Positions 1-7,323 of a stretch of 12,928 bases of DNA are shown here, in pieces. The stretch covers positions 1-12,928 of the forward strand of contig JANQKX010000385.1 of the NCBI GenBank assembly GCA_028280915.1, in the 5' to 3' direction. Position numbers and translations under genes: made by a program. The number at the start of each line of letters is the position of its first letter. Position 1 is the stretch's first letter. This DNA comes from Kiloniellaceae bacterium (GTDB lineage: Bacteria > Pseudomonadota > Alphaproteobacteria > Kiloniellales > Kiloniellaceae). The notes beneath the pieces were generated by a model that was not told the origin of the DNA, did no database searches, and saw only the letters and a list, made by a program, of their open reading frames with translations.

Positions 1-1161
1 GACGCCTTGCGCTTTTGGGACCATTGGCTGAAGGGGGAGGATACGGGGATTATGACCGAACCCGCATACCGGGTCTACATGCAGGACTATGTCCCACCCG
101 ACGCGAACCTAAAGCATGTGCCGGGCCGATGGGTGAGCGAGCCGAGCTGGCCCGCGCCAAACGTGACGGAACTCAACCTGGCCATTAACGGCGCCTCCTT
201 GTCCGAGACGGCCGAGGGCGCGGAAATCATCAGCCATCGGTCGCCCCAATCCCTCGGGTTTACCGGCGGCAGCTGGTGTCCCTACGGCTTGGGCGGGACC
301 AGCCCCGATCTGGCGATCGATCAACGGGAGGACGACGCCCGCTCGCTGGTCTTCGACGGCGCGCCGCTCACCGAAACCATGGAGCTCTTGGGCGCGCCGA
401 AGCTGTCCCTGCAGATCAAGACCGATCAACCGCAGGGCTTCATCGCGGCCCGGCTCATGGACGTGGCGCCGGACGGCACCGCCCGGCGGATCAGCTTCGG
501 CCTGCTCAACCTCACCCACCGTAACGACCATGAGGCCATCGAGGACATGCCCCCGAACCGCTGGGTGGAGGTGACCCTGCTGCTCAACGACCTGGCTCAC
601 CGGGTGCCGGCCGGCCACCATCTGCGCCTGGCCCTCTCCACCAGCTATTGGCCGATGGTGTGGCCGGGGCCGGAGCCCGTCACCCTGTCCCTCAAGACCG
701 GAATCAGCCGCCTATCCTTGCCGGTGCGCCAGCCTCGTGCCGATGACGGAGACGAATCTTGGATCGAAGCGGTGGAGATGGCGCCTCAAGCGCGGACCAC
801 GACCATCGAGCCGGCCTGCTCGGCGCGCCGGATCAACCGTGATTTGGCTACCGGGCGATGGACCATGGAACTGGAGGAAGACGGCGGGCGCACCCATATC
901 GAGGCGATCGACCTGGAGGTCAGCGACGGCATGACCTGCACCTATCAGATAACCGAAGACGACCCCCTCTCGGCGACCGCCGAATGGCGCTGGCGCTCCC
1001 AACGGCGCCGGGGGGATTGGCACATCGAGATCGAAAGCACCACCCGGCTGCGGGCCACCCGGGACAGTTTCCTCGTGGACACGGACGTGGACGCGCGGGA
1101 AAACGGCCTCAGCGTGTTCAGCCGGGCCTGGCGGGAACGCATCCCCCGGGATGGAGTGTGA
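1..1161 (+). CDS. CocE/NonD-family hydrolase, C-terminal part (5' end outside window)
   Basis: The open frame runs from the first base to the TGA at 1159-1161, giving 386 residues. The true start lies to the left; the first in-frame TTG at 7 is just an internal Leu codon. The opening residues (RFWDHWLKGEDTG) match the segment that follows the catalytic domain in CocE/NonD alpha/beta-hydrolases. Residues about 90-240 read as the non-catalytic beta-jelly-roll domain of the X-Pro dipeptidyl-peptidase C-terminal type (segments SLVFDGAPLTE, FIAARLMDVAPDG and VPAGHHLRLALSTSYWP). A further Trp- and Arg-rich tail of about 145 residues follows, seen in long members of the family. The catalytic Ser/Asp/His triad should lie upstream and cannot be checked. 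Members hydrolyse esters or amides (cocaine esterase, acyl-peptide and beta-lactam esterases), so the substrate here is unknown. The gene is convergent with the kinase/phospho-lyase gene, 60 nt away. Confidence 0.88.
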   Translation, partial: DALRFWDHWLKGEDTGIMTEPAYRVYMQDYVPPDANLKHVPGRWVSEPSWPAPNVTELNLAINGASLSETAEGAEIISHRSPQSLGFTGGSWCPYGLGGTSPDLAIDQREDDARSLVFDGAPLTETMELLGAPKLSLQIKTDQPQGFIAARLMDVAPDGTARRISFGLLNLTHRNDHEAIEDMPPNRWVEVTLLLNDLAHRVPAGHHLRLALSTSYWPMVWPGPEPVTLSLKTGISRLSLPVRQPRADDGDESWIEAVEMAPQARTTTIEPACSARRINRDLATGRWTMELEEDGGRTHIEAIDLEVSDGMTCTYQITEDDPLSATAEWRWRSQRRRGDWHIEIESTTRLRATRDSFLVDTDVDARENGLSVFSRAWRERIPRDGV

Positions 1162-1170
1162 TAGGATCTA

Positions 1171-1211
1171 ACGGGCCCCCTCTTCCGCCGGCTTGGCGGC
1201 ATGAGGGGACC
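1171..1211. terminator. Nested GC-rich hairpin between two converging genes
   Basis: The 60-nt gap between the converging stop codons (1161 and 1222) holds a nested inverted repeat. The outer arms are CCCCTC (1177-1182) and GAGGGG (1203-1208). The inner arms are CCGCC (1185-1189) and GGCGG (1195-1199), with loop GGCTT. No T-run follows on either strand, so it is not a textbook intrinsic terminator. Its position suggests a bidirectional stop or a 3'-end stabilising structure. Confidence 0.4.
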
Positions 1212-1221
1212 TCGCTTACAT

Positions 1222-3594
1222 TCAATCGAGATCGCCAAGGCTGGCGACTTCGGTCAGAGCCGACTCCAAAACCGCCAGGAGATGATCGGCGTTTTCCAAG
1301 GAGAAGACCAGCGGCGGCCTGATTTTGATCACGTTGTCCGCATAGCCGTTGACGGTTACCAGGACACCGTCCCGGCACATGATATTGGTCACCGCACGGG
1401 CGGCTTGGGGCGCCGGTTGCCGGCTGGCCCGATCCGTTACCAGGTCCACGCCGAGAAAAAAGCCCTTGCCGCGCACATTGCCGACGATCTCGTGCTTATC
1501 CATGAGGGCTTGGAGGCCAGCCTTCAAGTGCCGGCCCACTTTGTGGACGTTGCCCAGGATATCCTCGGATTCCACCACATCGAGCACCGCGGTGCCCACC
1601 GCCGCCGAGACCGGATTGCCGCCGAAGGTGTTGAAGTATCGGTTTTTCTCGGCGAACTTCTCGAGCACCCACTTCTTGGCCACCACCGCCCCGATGGGAT
1701 GGCCGTCGCCCATGGGCTTGCCCATGGTGACGATATCCGGCACCACTTCAGAGTCCTGAAAACCCCAGACATGGTCGCCCAAACGGCACAAACCGGACTG
1801 GACTTCATCCGCCACGATGAGGCCGCCTTGCCCGCGCACCAGGGCAAACAGCTCCCGCAGGTAACCGTCGGGCGCCGTGAAGGTACCCGGGGCATCGAAA
1901 ATCGAGTCGATCATCAACATGGAAAGGCCGAAGCGCGACCGGGCCAAACCATCGATGGCCGCCCTGGCCAGCTCGGCGTACTTCGCGCCCACATCTGCCT
2001 CGCCCTCCAAAAGGGGGCCACGATAAAGATCCGGCACGGGGATCGTGGCCACGTGCGCCGGGATGTCTTGCGGCTTTTTGCCGTAGGGAGAAAGCCCGCT
2101 GACGCAAAACGAGTTGCCGTGATAGGCGCCATCCGACACCACCGCCCCCTCGCGGCCGGTGACGCTGCGGGCGATCTGATAGGCCAGGTCGTTGGCCTCG
2201 GTGCCGGTGCAGACAAAAATGCACGTATCCAGTTCAAGGGGGAGAGTGGCGGTCAAGCGTTCCGCGTAGGTGAGGACGTTCTCGTGCAGATAGCGGGTAT
2301 GGATGTTCAGGCGTGCTGCCTGGGTCTGCAGCGCCGCGACCACATGGGGGTGGCAGTGCCCCACCGAGGGCACGTTGTTGTAGGCATCCAGATAGGCCCG
2401 CCCCTGTCCGTCATATAAGGTGACACCGGAACCGCGTACGAGATGAAGGGGCTCGTCGTAAAAAAGGTGATAGGACGGACTGAGCAGTTGGCGCCGGCGC
2501 CCGAGGATGCGTTTTTGTTGCCCGTCGCCCGGCAGGGGCGCAGAGCCGTTCGCCGGGGGATTTTGCCGGACGGGCCGGCACTTGCCGGCTTCTTCGTGCC
2601 AGGTGATGAGGGCAGCCAGACCTTTTTTACAATCCGCCAAAACCCGGTCGTCGTGGGGTCGCTCGCCCTGTCGCCGCGCTTTCAGTTCGCAGAGTTCCAC
2701 GCACAATAGGCTGCGCAAGAGAATGGCGTCCCCGAGCTGTTCCCGTTCCTGGGGCAACAGCGGGAAGGCCGTTTCAAAGCCTTGCACCAATTCCGCGATG
2801 ACCGGACCGGGATCGGCGGGGTAAAACTCGGCCAGGCTGGTCGCGGAGGAAGCAAGCTCTTGCACGACCGGTGCGAAAACCAAGTCCCCGAAATCTATGA
2901 GGCCGCAGACGCGCCCGGAGGGGTCCAGCAGAACGTTGCCCGTGTGGGCGTCGTTGTGAATGACCTGGGAGCGCAGCTTTTTGATGGCCGGTAAGGCCTG
3001 GGTCGCGAGCCGGTCCATGTGGGGGGTGAGCTTGTTGGCGAAGTCATGGTCCAACAGGTTGACCAGCTCCGGCTCGAACATGAGATCACTTGATGAATTC
3101 CACGGGATCGCGTGGGCGCTGGCCGGGTGAAAAAAGCTGCAGAGCGCCTGGCAGATCTGTCCTTGCAGCCGGCCCATCTGGAAAATCGCGCTGCGATGGC
3201 CGGGGCCCAGGGAAAGCAGGGGCGTTCCGTCCAGGTAGGTCACCAGGCGAACCAGGTGGCTTTGGCCGTTGCTCAAGACTTGGCGGGAGTAAAGCGCGCC
3301 GTCCTTGTCCGGGCAGCCCTTGGGGATCGGCAGCGCCGGCGCCACCTTGTCCACATGGGAAAGCACCTTGACTTGCAGGTCCACCGTGGCCTCTTCCTCC
3401 ACGGCGCTGGAGATTTTGACGACAAATTTTCGGCCGTCCGCCGTCTCCAGCCTGAAGTTTTGATCCCTTTCCCCCACCAGGGGAAAAAGCGCGCCGGAGG
3501 TGCCGTAACAACGGCCCAAAAGGTCCTTTGCCTCGGCCGCGTCAAAGTCCGGCCGCTGAAACTGAACCTTAATCTGATCTAGAATGTCCGCCAT
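1222..3594 (-). CDS. APH-type kinase / class-III PLP phospho-lyase fusion (hydroxylysine/ethanolamine-phosphate lyase-like)
   Basis: A 790-residue bifunctional protein. Residues about 15-335 are an aminoglycoside-phosphotransferase/choline-kinase-like fold. The catalytic loop is HNDAHTGNVLLD (H213, D215, N220) and the metal-binding DFG-type motif is IDFGDL (D234). After a short Pro/Gly/Arg-rich linker, residues about 370-780 are a class-III aminotransferase fold, with ADEVQSG (D596) and the PLP lysine in GKPMGDGHP (K626). That last motif, together with NTFGGNPVSAAVG, resembles the AGXT2L1/AGXT2L2 phospho-lyases rather than ordinary omega-transaminases. In the family, the kinase phosphorylates an amino-alcohol and the lyase eliminates phosphate and ammonia to yield an aldehyde, as with hydroxylysine or ethanolamine. 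The true substrate is unknown. The ATG at 3594 was chosen over a GTG at 3645 because AAGGAAG (3610-3604) sits 9 nt upstream and the GTG lies inside the preceding gene. It is the second gene of an operon with the ureohydrolase. Confidence 0.88.
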   Translation of the reverse strand: MADILDQIKVQFQRPDFDAAEAKDLLGRCYGTSGALFPLVGERDQNFRLETADGRKFVVKISSAVEEEATVDLQVKVLSHVDKVAPALPIPKGCPDKDGALYSRQVLSNGQSHLVRLVTYLDGTPLLSLGPGHRSAIFQMGRLQGQICQALCSFFHPASAHAIPWNSSSDLMFEPELVNLLDHDFANKLTPHMDRLATQALPAIKKLRSQVIHNDAHTGNVLLDPSGRVCGLIDFGDLVFAPVVQELASSATSLAEFYPADPGPVIAELVQGFETAFPLLPQEREQLGDAILLRSLLCVELCELKARRQGERPHDDRVLADCKKGLAALITWHEEAGKCRPVRQNPPANGSAPLPGDGQQKRILGRRRQLLSPSYHLFYDEPLHLVRGSGVTLYDGQGRAYLDAYNNVPSVGHCHPHVVAALQTQAARLNIHTRYLHENVLTYAERLTATLPLELDTCIFVCTGTEANDLAYQIARSVTGREGAVVSDGAYHGNSFCVSGLSPYGKKPQDIPAHVATIPVPDLYRGPLLEGEADVGAKYAELARAAIDGLARSRFGLSMLMIDSIFDAPGTFTAPDGYLRELFALVRGQGGLIVADEVQSGLCRLGDHVWGFQDSEVVPDIVTMGKPMGDGHPIGAVVAKKWVLEKFAEKNRYFNTFGGNPVSAAVGTAVLDVVESEDILGNVHKVGRHLKAGLQALMDKHEIVGNVRGKGFFLGVDLVTDRASRQPAPQAARAVTNIMCRDGVLVTVNGYADNVIKIRPPLVFSLENADHLLAVLESALTEVASLGDLD

Positions 3595-3603
3595 TTTTCG
3601 GCT

Positions 3604-3611
3604 CTTCCTTA
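3604..3611 (-). promoter_or_regulatory. Ribosome binding site overlapping the upstream stop codon
   Basis: On the minus strand the ureohydrolase stop TAA (3611-3609) merges with AAGGAAG (3610-3604), giving TAAGGAAG. The start codon of the kinase/phospho-lyase gene follows after 9 nt. This fixes the start at 3594 and implies translational coupling of the two genes. Confidence 0.75.
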
Positions 3612-4556
3612 TTTTTCCGGCCGTCGCTGATAGGCCAGCAGGCACAAAAGCTCGTGGGCAATCTGCACCGCCGCCAGGGCGGTGACCTGGGCGTGATCGT
3701 AGCAGGGCGCCACCTCAACGATGTCCATGCCGGCCACGAGCAGCCGGTTGCGGTGGTCTTCCTGTCCGAGAGCCCGCAGGATCTCGAGAACCTTCAGGGT
3801 GGTCAGACCGCCCGGCACGGGCGTGCCGGTGCCGGGCGCGTAAGCGGGGTCCAGGCAGTCGATGTCCAAGGTGATGTAACAGGGCAGATCCCCCACCCGG
3901 TCCAAAATGGTCTGCGCGATGACCTCGGGTTTTTCATGGCACGCCTCCGGCGCGTGCAGGCGCAGGTAGGCATCGTCTTTTTCATAGTGGGTGCGGATGC
4001 CGATCTGGATCGAGCGCTCCGGCACCAGGATTCCGCTATTGGCCGCGTGGCGGAACATGGTGCCGTGCTGCACCTCCGGCCCTTTACTGGTGTCGGTGTG
4101 GGCATCGAAATGAACCAGGGCCATGGGGCCGGTCACCGGCGACAGCCCGGTCAAACTGTAGAGCGTCACGCTGTGGTCGCCGCCCAGGGAAAAGGGAATG
4201 GCGCCCGCCTCGGCCACCGCCCGGGCCCGCTCCTGGGCCGCCGAGTGAAAGGCCTCGATATCGCCGTAGGTGTATTCAATATCGCCGGCATCCAAGACCG
4301 ATAGCCGATCGAAAGGGTCGAAGCCCCAGGGCCAAACCGTGCCCCAGGCGAGCTGAAGCGAGGCCTCGCGAATGGCGCGGGGGCCATAGCGGGAACCGGG
4401 CCGGTTGCTAACCCCCAGATCAAAGGGCAGGCCGTAGACCACCACGTCCGCCTGGTCATACTGCGACCCGAAATGGCGGCGGAAAAACGTGGGCAGACCT
4501 GAAAAAGAGTTGGCCGTGATCAAGCCCCGCAGGTCTTTTTCATTCCTTTCAGTCAT
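3609..4556 (-). CDS. Agmatinase-family ureohydrolase (SpeB-like, Mn-dependent)
   Basis: 315 residues, the usual length for agmatinase-type ureohydrolases. These cytosolic binuclear-manganese enzymes hydrolyse a guanidino (or formimino) compound to urea (or formamide) and an amine. All metal-ligand motifs are visible: GGDHS (H128), HFDAHTD (D151, H153, D155) and LDIDCLDPAYAPGTG (D231, D233). The family signatures SNRPGSRYGPRAIR (50-63), HGTMFRHA (164-171) and MDIVEVAPCYD (277-287) are also present. HGTMF and MDIVEV favour the agmatinase/guanidinobutyrase branch over arginase. Agmatine, guanidinobutyrate, guanidinopropionate, guanidine or another guanidino compound all remain possible substrates. 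The ATG at 4556 is preceded by GAGGAAG (4572-4566) at 9 nt. It is the first gene of a two-gene operon with the kinase/phospho-lyase fusion, 14 nt downstream. It is divergent from the LysR gene across a 234-nt intergenic region, an arrangement typical of LysR targets. Confidence 0.9.
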   Translation of the reverse strand: MTERNEKDLRGLITANSFSGLPTFFRRHFGSQYDQADVVVYGLPFDLGVSNRPGSRYGPRAIREASLQLAWGTVWPWGFDPFDRLSVLDAGDIEYTYGDIEAFHSAAQERARAVAEAGAIPFSLGGDHSVTLYSLTGLSPVTGPMALVHFDAHTDTSKGPEVQHGTMFRHAANSGILVPERSIQIGIRTHYEKDDAYLRLHAPEACHEKPEVIAQTILDRVGDLPCYITLDIDCLDPAYAPGTGTPVPGGLTTLKVLEILRALGQEDHRNRLLVAGMDIVEVAPCYDHAQVTALAAVQIAHELLCLLAYQRRPEK

Positions 4557-4790
4557 GGTTTTTCTCTTCCTCGTTTCCCCTGGATGGTCGGTTCCTGGAC
4601 ATCAATCGCGACCGAGCGGCCGCGCGATCCTTACGAAATTGTCATGTAAAACACTGCTTTTAATGAGAAAATGAAAAATCCCGCGCTTGGCGATACGAAT
4701 AGCGCAGGAATTTCTTCGACAGAGGTATAGTCAGACCTATAAGATCACAAACGAAAAATTCTCATTCTTAGCCATCGTTTTTGGAATGCA
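4557..4790. promoter_or_regulatory. Divergent control region between ureohydrolase operon and LysR gene
   Basis: 234 nt between the two divergent start codons. The half nearer the ureohydrolase is GC-rich; the segment from about 4635 to 4780 is AT-rich. It contains the LysR-gene promoter and an overlapping inverted repeat (listed separately). It also holds an 8-bp inverted pair, AATGAGAA (4662-4669) and TTCTCATT (4759-4766), 89 nt apart, which may be chance or a distal operator pair. The ureohydrolase Shine-Dalgarno GAGGAAG is at 4572-4566. I could not assign a convincing -35/-10 pair for the minus-strand operon, which fits a promoter needing an activator. Confidence 0.55.
4716..4743 (+). promoter_or_regulatory. 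Sigma70-type promoter for the LysR gene with overlapping inverted repeat
   Basis: The -35 TCGACA (4716-4721) matches the consensus at 5 of 6 bases and the -10 TATAAG (4738-4743) at 5 of 6, with a 16-nt spacer. This predicts a start near 4750 and a leader of about 40 nt. A perfect 5-bp inverted repeat, TATAG-N6-CTATA (4726-4741), covers the 3' half of the spacer and the -10 box. A regulator bound there would block polymerase, as expected for LysR autorepression. Its spacing is one base short of the classic T-N11-A LysR box. Confidence 0.55.
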
Positions 4791-5741
4791 ATGCAGGATC
4801 TGCCTCCCCTCAATGCGCTGCGTGTTTTTGCCGCGGCCGCCAAACATCAGAGCTTCACCAAGGCGGCGGAGGAACTGGGCGTCACCCAATCGGCGGTCAG
4901 CAAACAGGTGGCCAACGTGGAACAGCACCTTGGGCGCAAGCTGTTCGAACGCCGGCATCGCGCCTTGGCGCTGACGTCGGACGGCCAGCTCTGCGCCAAT
5001 GCGGTCGCGGAATGCATGGCACGGCTGTCCGACAAGCTTCAGGCCCTGAACGCACCCCGGTCCAAAAAGCTGCCGGTCTTGACCGACACGGATTTTGCCC
5101 AGCTGTGGCTGTTTCCCCGCCTGCCCAAGTTCCAAAAGGCCCACCCGGATGTGGAAATCGCCCTCACGACGCTGAGCTATTCCGAGCCCATTCGGGATGA
5201 CGAGCCCCTTGAGTTCGCGATCTCGTGGGGGCGGGGCGAATGGCGCCACCACATCTTCGAACCCTTGCTGACCAACACCAACTTTCTCGTCTGCAAACCG
5301 GATTTTTTCGACCATTGGCCGCCGGACCCCAACCGCATTTCGGAACATCATTTGATCCAGGATCGCAACACATTCTGGTGGGCGGCCTTCCTGAACATCC
5401 TGGGTGTTCAATCCATCAATCCGGCCGGCGGCACGCTTTACAACCAAACCTACCTCTGCTTGGAGGCCGCCGCCCGCGGGGACGGCATCGCGATCGGTGA
5501 CGAGGTCTCCAGCCGCCAATACCTGGACAGCGGCCGGTTGATCATTCCCTTTCCCGTCCGGCTGCCGGCCCCGGATTCCTACTATATCCTCACCCCCAGG
5601 TCGGAGGGGGCGGCGCAGGAACCCAGTCAACGCTTCAAGGCCTGGCTCTTCGAGGAAGCCGCCGAGCACCGCCTTTGGTTCACCGATTTCTGGCCGTCCC
5701 AATCAAGCCTGCCGCCGGCATCCGGAACTGAGAGAAGATAA
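4791..5741 (+). CDS. LysR-family transcriptional regulator (GcvA-like)
   Basis: 316 residues. Residues 5-64 form the N-terminal winged helix-turn-helix typical of LysR proteins (LNALRVFAAAAKHQSFTKAA, then ELGVTQSAVSKQVANVEQ, then LFERRHRALALTSDG). Residues about 92-300 are the periplasmic-binding-protein-like effector domain. The order PPLNALRVF-AAAK and the QSAVSKQV recognition helix resemble the GcvA/AmpR/TrpI branch. The ATG at 4791 has only a weak Shine-Dalgarno (TTTGGA, 4780-4785), so low expression is likely. The gene lies between the divergent ureohydrolase operon and the co-directional Rieske/dioxygenase genes. It most likely controls both arms and itself in response to a pathway metabolite. 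The effector cannot be read from the sequence. Confidence 0.93.
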   Translation: MQDLPPLNALRVFAAAAKHQSFTKAAEELGVTQSAVSKQVANVEQHLGRKLFERRHRALALTSDGQLCANAVAECMARLSDKLQALNAPRSKKLPVLTDTDFAQLWLFPRLPKFQKAHPDVEIALTTLSYSEPIRDDEPLEFAISWGRGEWRHHIFEPLLTNTNFLVCKPDFFDHWPPDPNRISEHHLIQDRNTFWWAAFLNILGVQSINPAGGTLYNQTYLCLEAAARGDGIAIGDEVSSRQYLDSGRLIIPFPVRLPAPDSYYILTPRSEGAAQEPSQRFKAWLFEEAAEHRLWFTDFWPSQSSLPPASGTERR

Positions 5742-5883
5742 AGTCCGGTGAGAAAACCTAATTTATCAAGGAGTCCGATCCTATGATAGGTTTGACCGCC
5801 TTTTGAGCCCAGCATCGGGGACTTGCTTTGGTTTCCAGGCGGGGCCAAGCACAAGCGAGAACGAACGAAAGAGGGCTTTTTAT
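5742..5883 (+). promoter_or_regulatory. Leader region of the Rieske oxygenase gene, with palindrome and possible mini-ORF
   Basis: The 142-nt gap between the LysR stop and the Rieske start holds three notable elements. A perfect palindrome CCTAT-G-ATAGG lies at 5780-5790. A -10-like TATGAT (5782-5787) lies inside it, without a good -35, as often found at activator-dependent promoters. A seven-codon frame ATG...TGA (5783-5806, peptide MIGLTAF) is preceded by a strong AAGGAG (5768-5773) at 9 nt. The last two readings are mutually exclusive if transcription starts just after the -10. Function is inferred only. Confidence 0.35.
5868..5875 (+). promoter_or_regulatory. Ribosome binding site deciding the Rieske gene start
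   Basis: AAAGAGGG lies 8 nt before the ATG at 5884. It supports that ATG over the in-frame TTG at 5803, whose extra 27 residues look nothing like the family's N-terminus. Confidence 0.7.
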
Positions 5884-7227
5884 ATGGGCGGGAGAAATGC
5901 CTTTCCGGCTTTTTGCGGCTACCTTCACACCGGGGTTCATCAAGAAGATGCCGCCCTCACCCATGTGGAACCGGGCACCCCTTGCGGTGAGTACCTGCGG
6001 TGTTTTTGGCATCCGGTGGCCCTGTCCAGCGAGGCGACGGACCTGCCGCGTAACGTCCGCATTCTGGGCGAGAATCTGATTCTTTTCAGGGACAAGCAAA
6101 ACCGGGTGGGACTGGTACACAAGCAGTGTTGCCACCGGGGCGCCTCCCTGGAATACGGGATCTGTGAAGAGCGGGGCATCCGCTGCTGTTATCACGGCTG
6201 GCTGTTCGACGTGGACGGCACCATTTTGGAAACCCCGGGCGAGCCCGCCGACAGCGAGGCCGCACGGCGGCTGAGGGCGAACCTGCGCCAGGGCGCCTAT
6301 CCCACCGTGGAGCACAATGGCTTGATCTTCGCCTACCTGGGCCACCCGGACCATCGGCCGGAATTTCCCTACTTTGATACCTTCGAAATTCCGGAAACGG
6401 AAACCCAGCCCTATGCCCGGGACTATCCCTGCAACTGGCTGCAGATCACCGAAAACGCCATGGACCCGGTGCACGCGGTCTTTTTGCACGTCCGTGTCTC
6501 GGGGCCGCAGTTCGCCGAATCCTGGGGCCAGCTGAGCGTGAAGGAGTTCTACGAGCGGGAAACCGGGCTGTTTTACACCAATGCACGCAAGGTAGCGGAC
6601 AAGGTCTGGGTCCGCCTGCACGAGGTCATCCTGCCGAATTTGACCCACGCGGGCGCGGTCATGACCATGGACGGCAGCCAGGTGAAGTATTTCGGCCGCA
6701 ATACCTTTACCCGCTGGGTCGTGCCCGTTGACAGTGAAAACTCCCGCGTGATCGCCTGGGCCAACTTCGGCGAAAAAACGGACCCGCCCAAAGGGGAATG
6801 GCGCACCACCGAGGGGATCGACGTGATCGAGGGCGGCATGCCCCGCGACCGCCCGCCGGAAGGCTGCCAACGCTATCCGGGTGACTACGAGGCCTTTATC
6901 GGCCAAGGACCCATCACGGCCCACAGCCTGGAGCACCGGGTCAGCTCGGACCGGGGCGTCGAGATGATGCGCCGGCGCCTTCGACAGGCCATCCACGGCC
7001 TGCAAAACGGCGAGCGGCCCTTTCAGCCGGCAGCGCTGAGTGGCGCGCCCATCCCCACCTATTGCGGGGACGTGGTTTTGCACTGTCCCCAGGTGGCCGC
7101 CAACGAAGAAGCCTTGCTCGATCACTCCAGAAAAGTGATCAAGATCATCAGAGACGCCGATCACCTGGTCGGACAGGCCCGCTATGACAGGATCACCGAG
7201 GGGCTCAAGAACCTTGAGACGAATTGA
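5884..7227 (+). CDS. Rieske [2Fe-2S] non-heme iron oxygenase, alpha subunit (phthalate/phenoxybenzoate dioxygenase type)
   Basis: 447 residues. The N-terminal Rieske domain has the full ligand set CxH-x16-CxxH (C82, H84, C101, H104; QCCHRG ... CCYHGW). The catalytic domain carries the mononuclear-iron motif ENAMDPVHAVFLH, with D194 as the bridging Asp and H197 and H202 as iron ligands. Near the C-terminus is SDRGVEMMRRR (from about residue 355), probably containing the third iron ligand. This layout is typical of single-component alpha subunits of the phthalate/phenoxybenzoate (group I) class, which hydroxylate aromatic rings or remove O- or N-alkyl groups. The enzyme needs an electron-transfer reductase, which is not in this window. 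It lies downstream of LysR and 96 nt upstream of a second oxygenase gene, probably in one transcript. The substrate is unknown; a nitrogenous compound is suggested only by context. Confidence 0.9.
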   Translation: MGGRNAFPAFCGYLHTGVHQEDAALTHVEPGTPCGEYLRCFWHPVALSSEATDLPRNVRILGENLILFRDKQNRVGLVHKQCCHRGASLEYGICEERGIRCCYHGWLFDVDGTILETPGEPADSEAARRLRANLRQGAYPTVEHNGLIFAYLGHPDHRPEFPYFDTFEIPETETQPYARDYPCNWLQITENAMDPVHAVFLHVRVSGPQFAESWGQLSVKEFYERETGLFYTNARKVADKVWVRLHEVILPNLTHAGAVMTMDGSQVKYFGRNTFTRWVVPVDSENSRVIAWANFGEKTDPPKGEWRTTEGIDVIEGGMPRDRPPEGCQRYPGDYEAFIGQGPITAHSLEHRVSSDRGVEMMRRRLRQAIHGLQNGERPFQPAALSGAPIPTYCGDVVLHCPQVAANEEALLDHSRKVIKIIRDADHLVGQARYDRITEGLKNLETN

Positions 7228-7311
7228 TGCGGACAACCCCATGGTCGATGTGATTTGACAAAAGGACCGAAGACCAACACAAACTATACCGGTAGCCCGA
7301 AGCAATCGAAC

Positions 7312-7317
7312 GGGAGG
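7312..7317 (+). promoter_or_regulatory. Ribosome binding site deciding the dioxygenase start
   Basis: GGGAGG with a 6-nt spacer precedes the ATG at 7324. It favours that start over an in-frame TTG at 7255, which would add 23 low-complexity residues. Confidence 0.75.
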
Positions 7318-7323
7318 CCGCCC

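Noticed and set aside
1201..2418. Plus-strand open frame opposite the PLP domain
   Set aside because: Antisense shadow of a well-supported gene; rich in His/Gly/Arg with no domain pattern.
3595..3645. Upstream GTG start (3645) for the kinase/phospho-lyase fusion
   Set aside because: It would overlap the ureohydrolase gene and add a basic, non-family N-terminus; the ATG at 3594 has a good Shine-Dalgarno.
7255..7290. Perfect -35 hexamer TTGACA (7255-7260) before the 2-oxoglutarate oxygenase
   Set aside because: The only -10-like element, TATACC at 7285, is 24 nt away, too far for a sigma70 promoter; nothing suitable sits at 16-18 nt.
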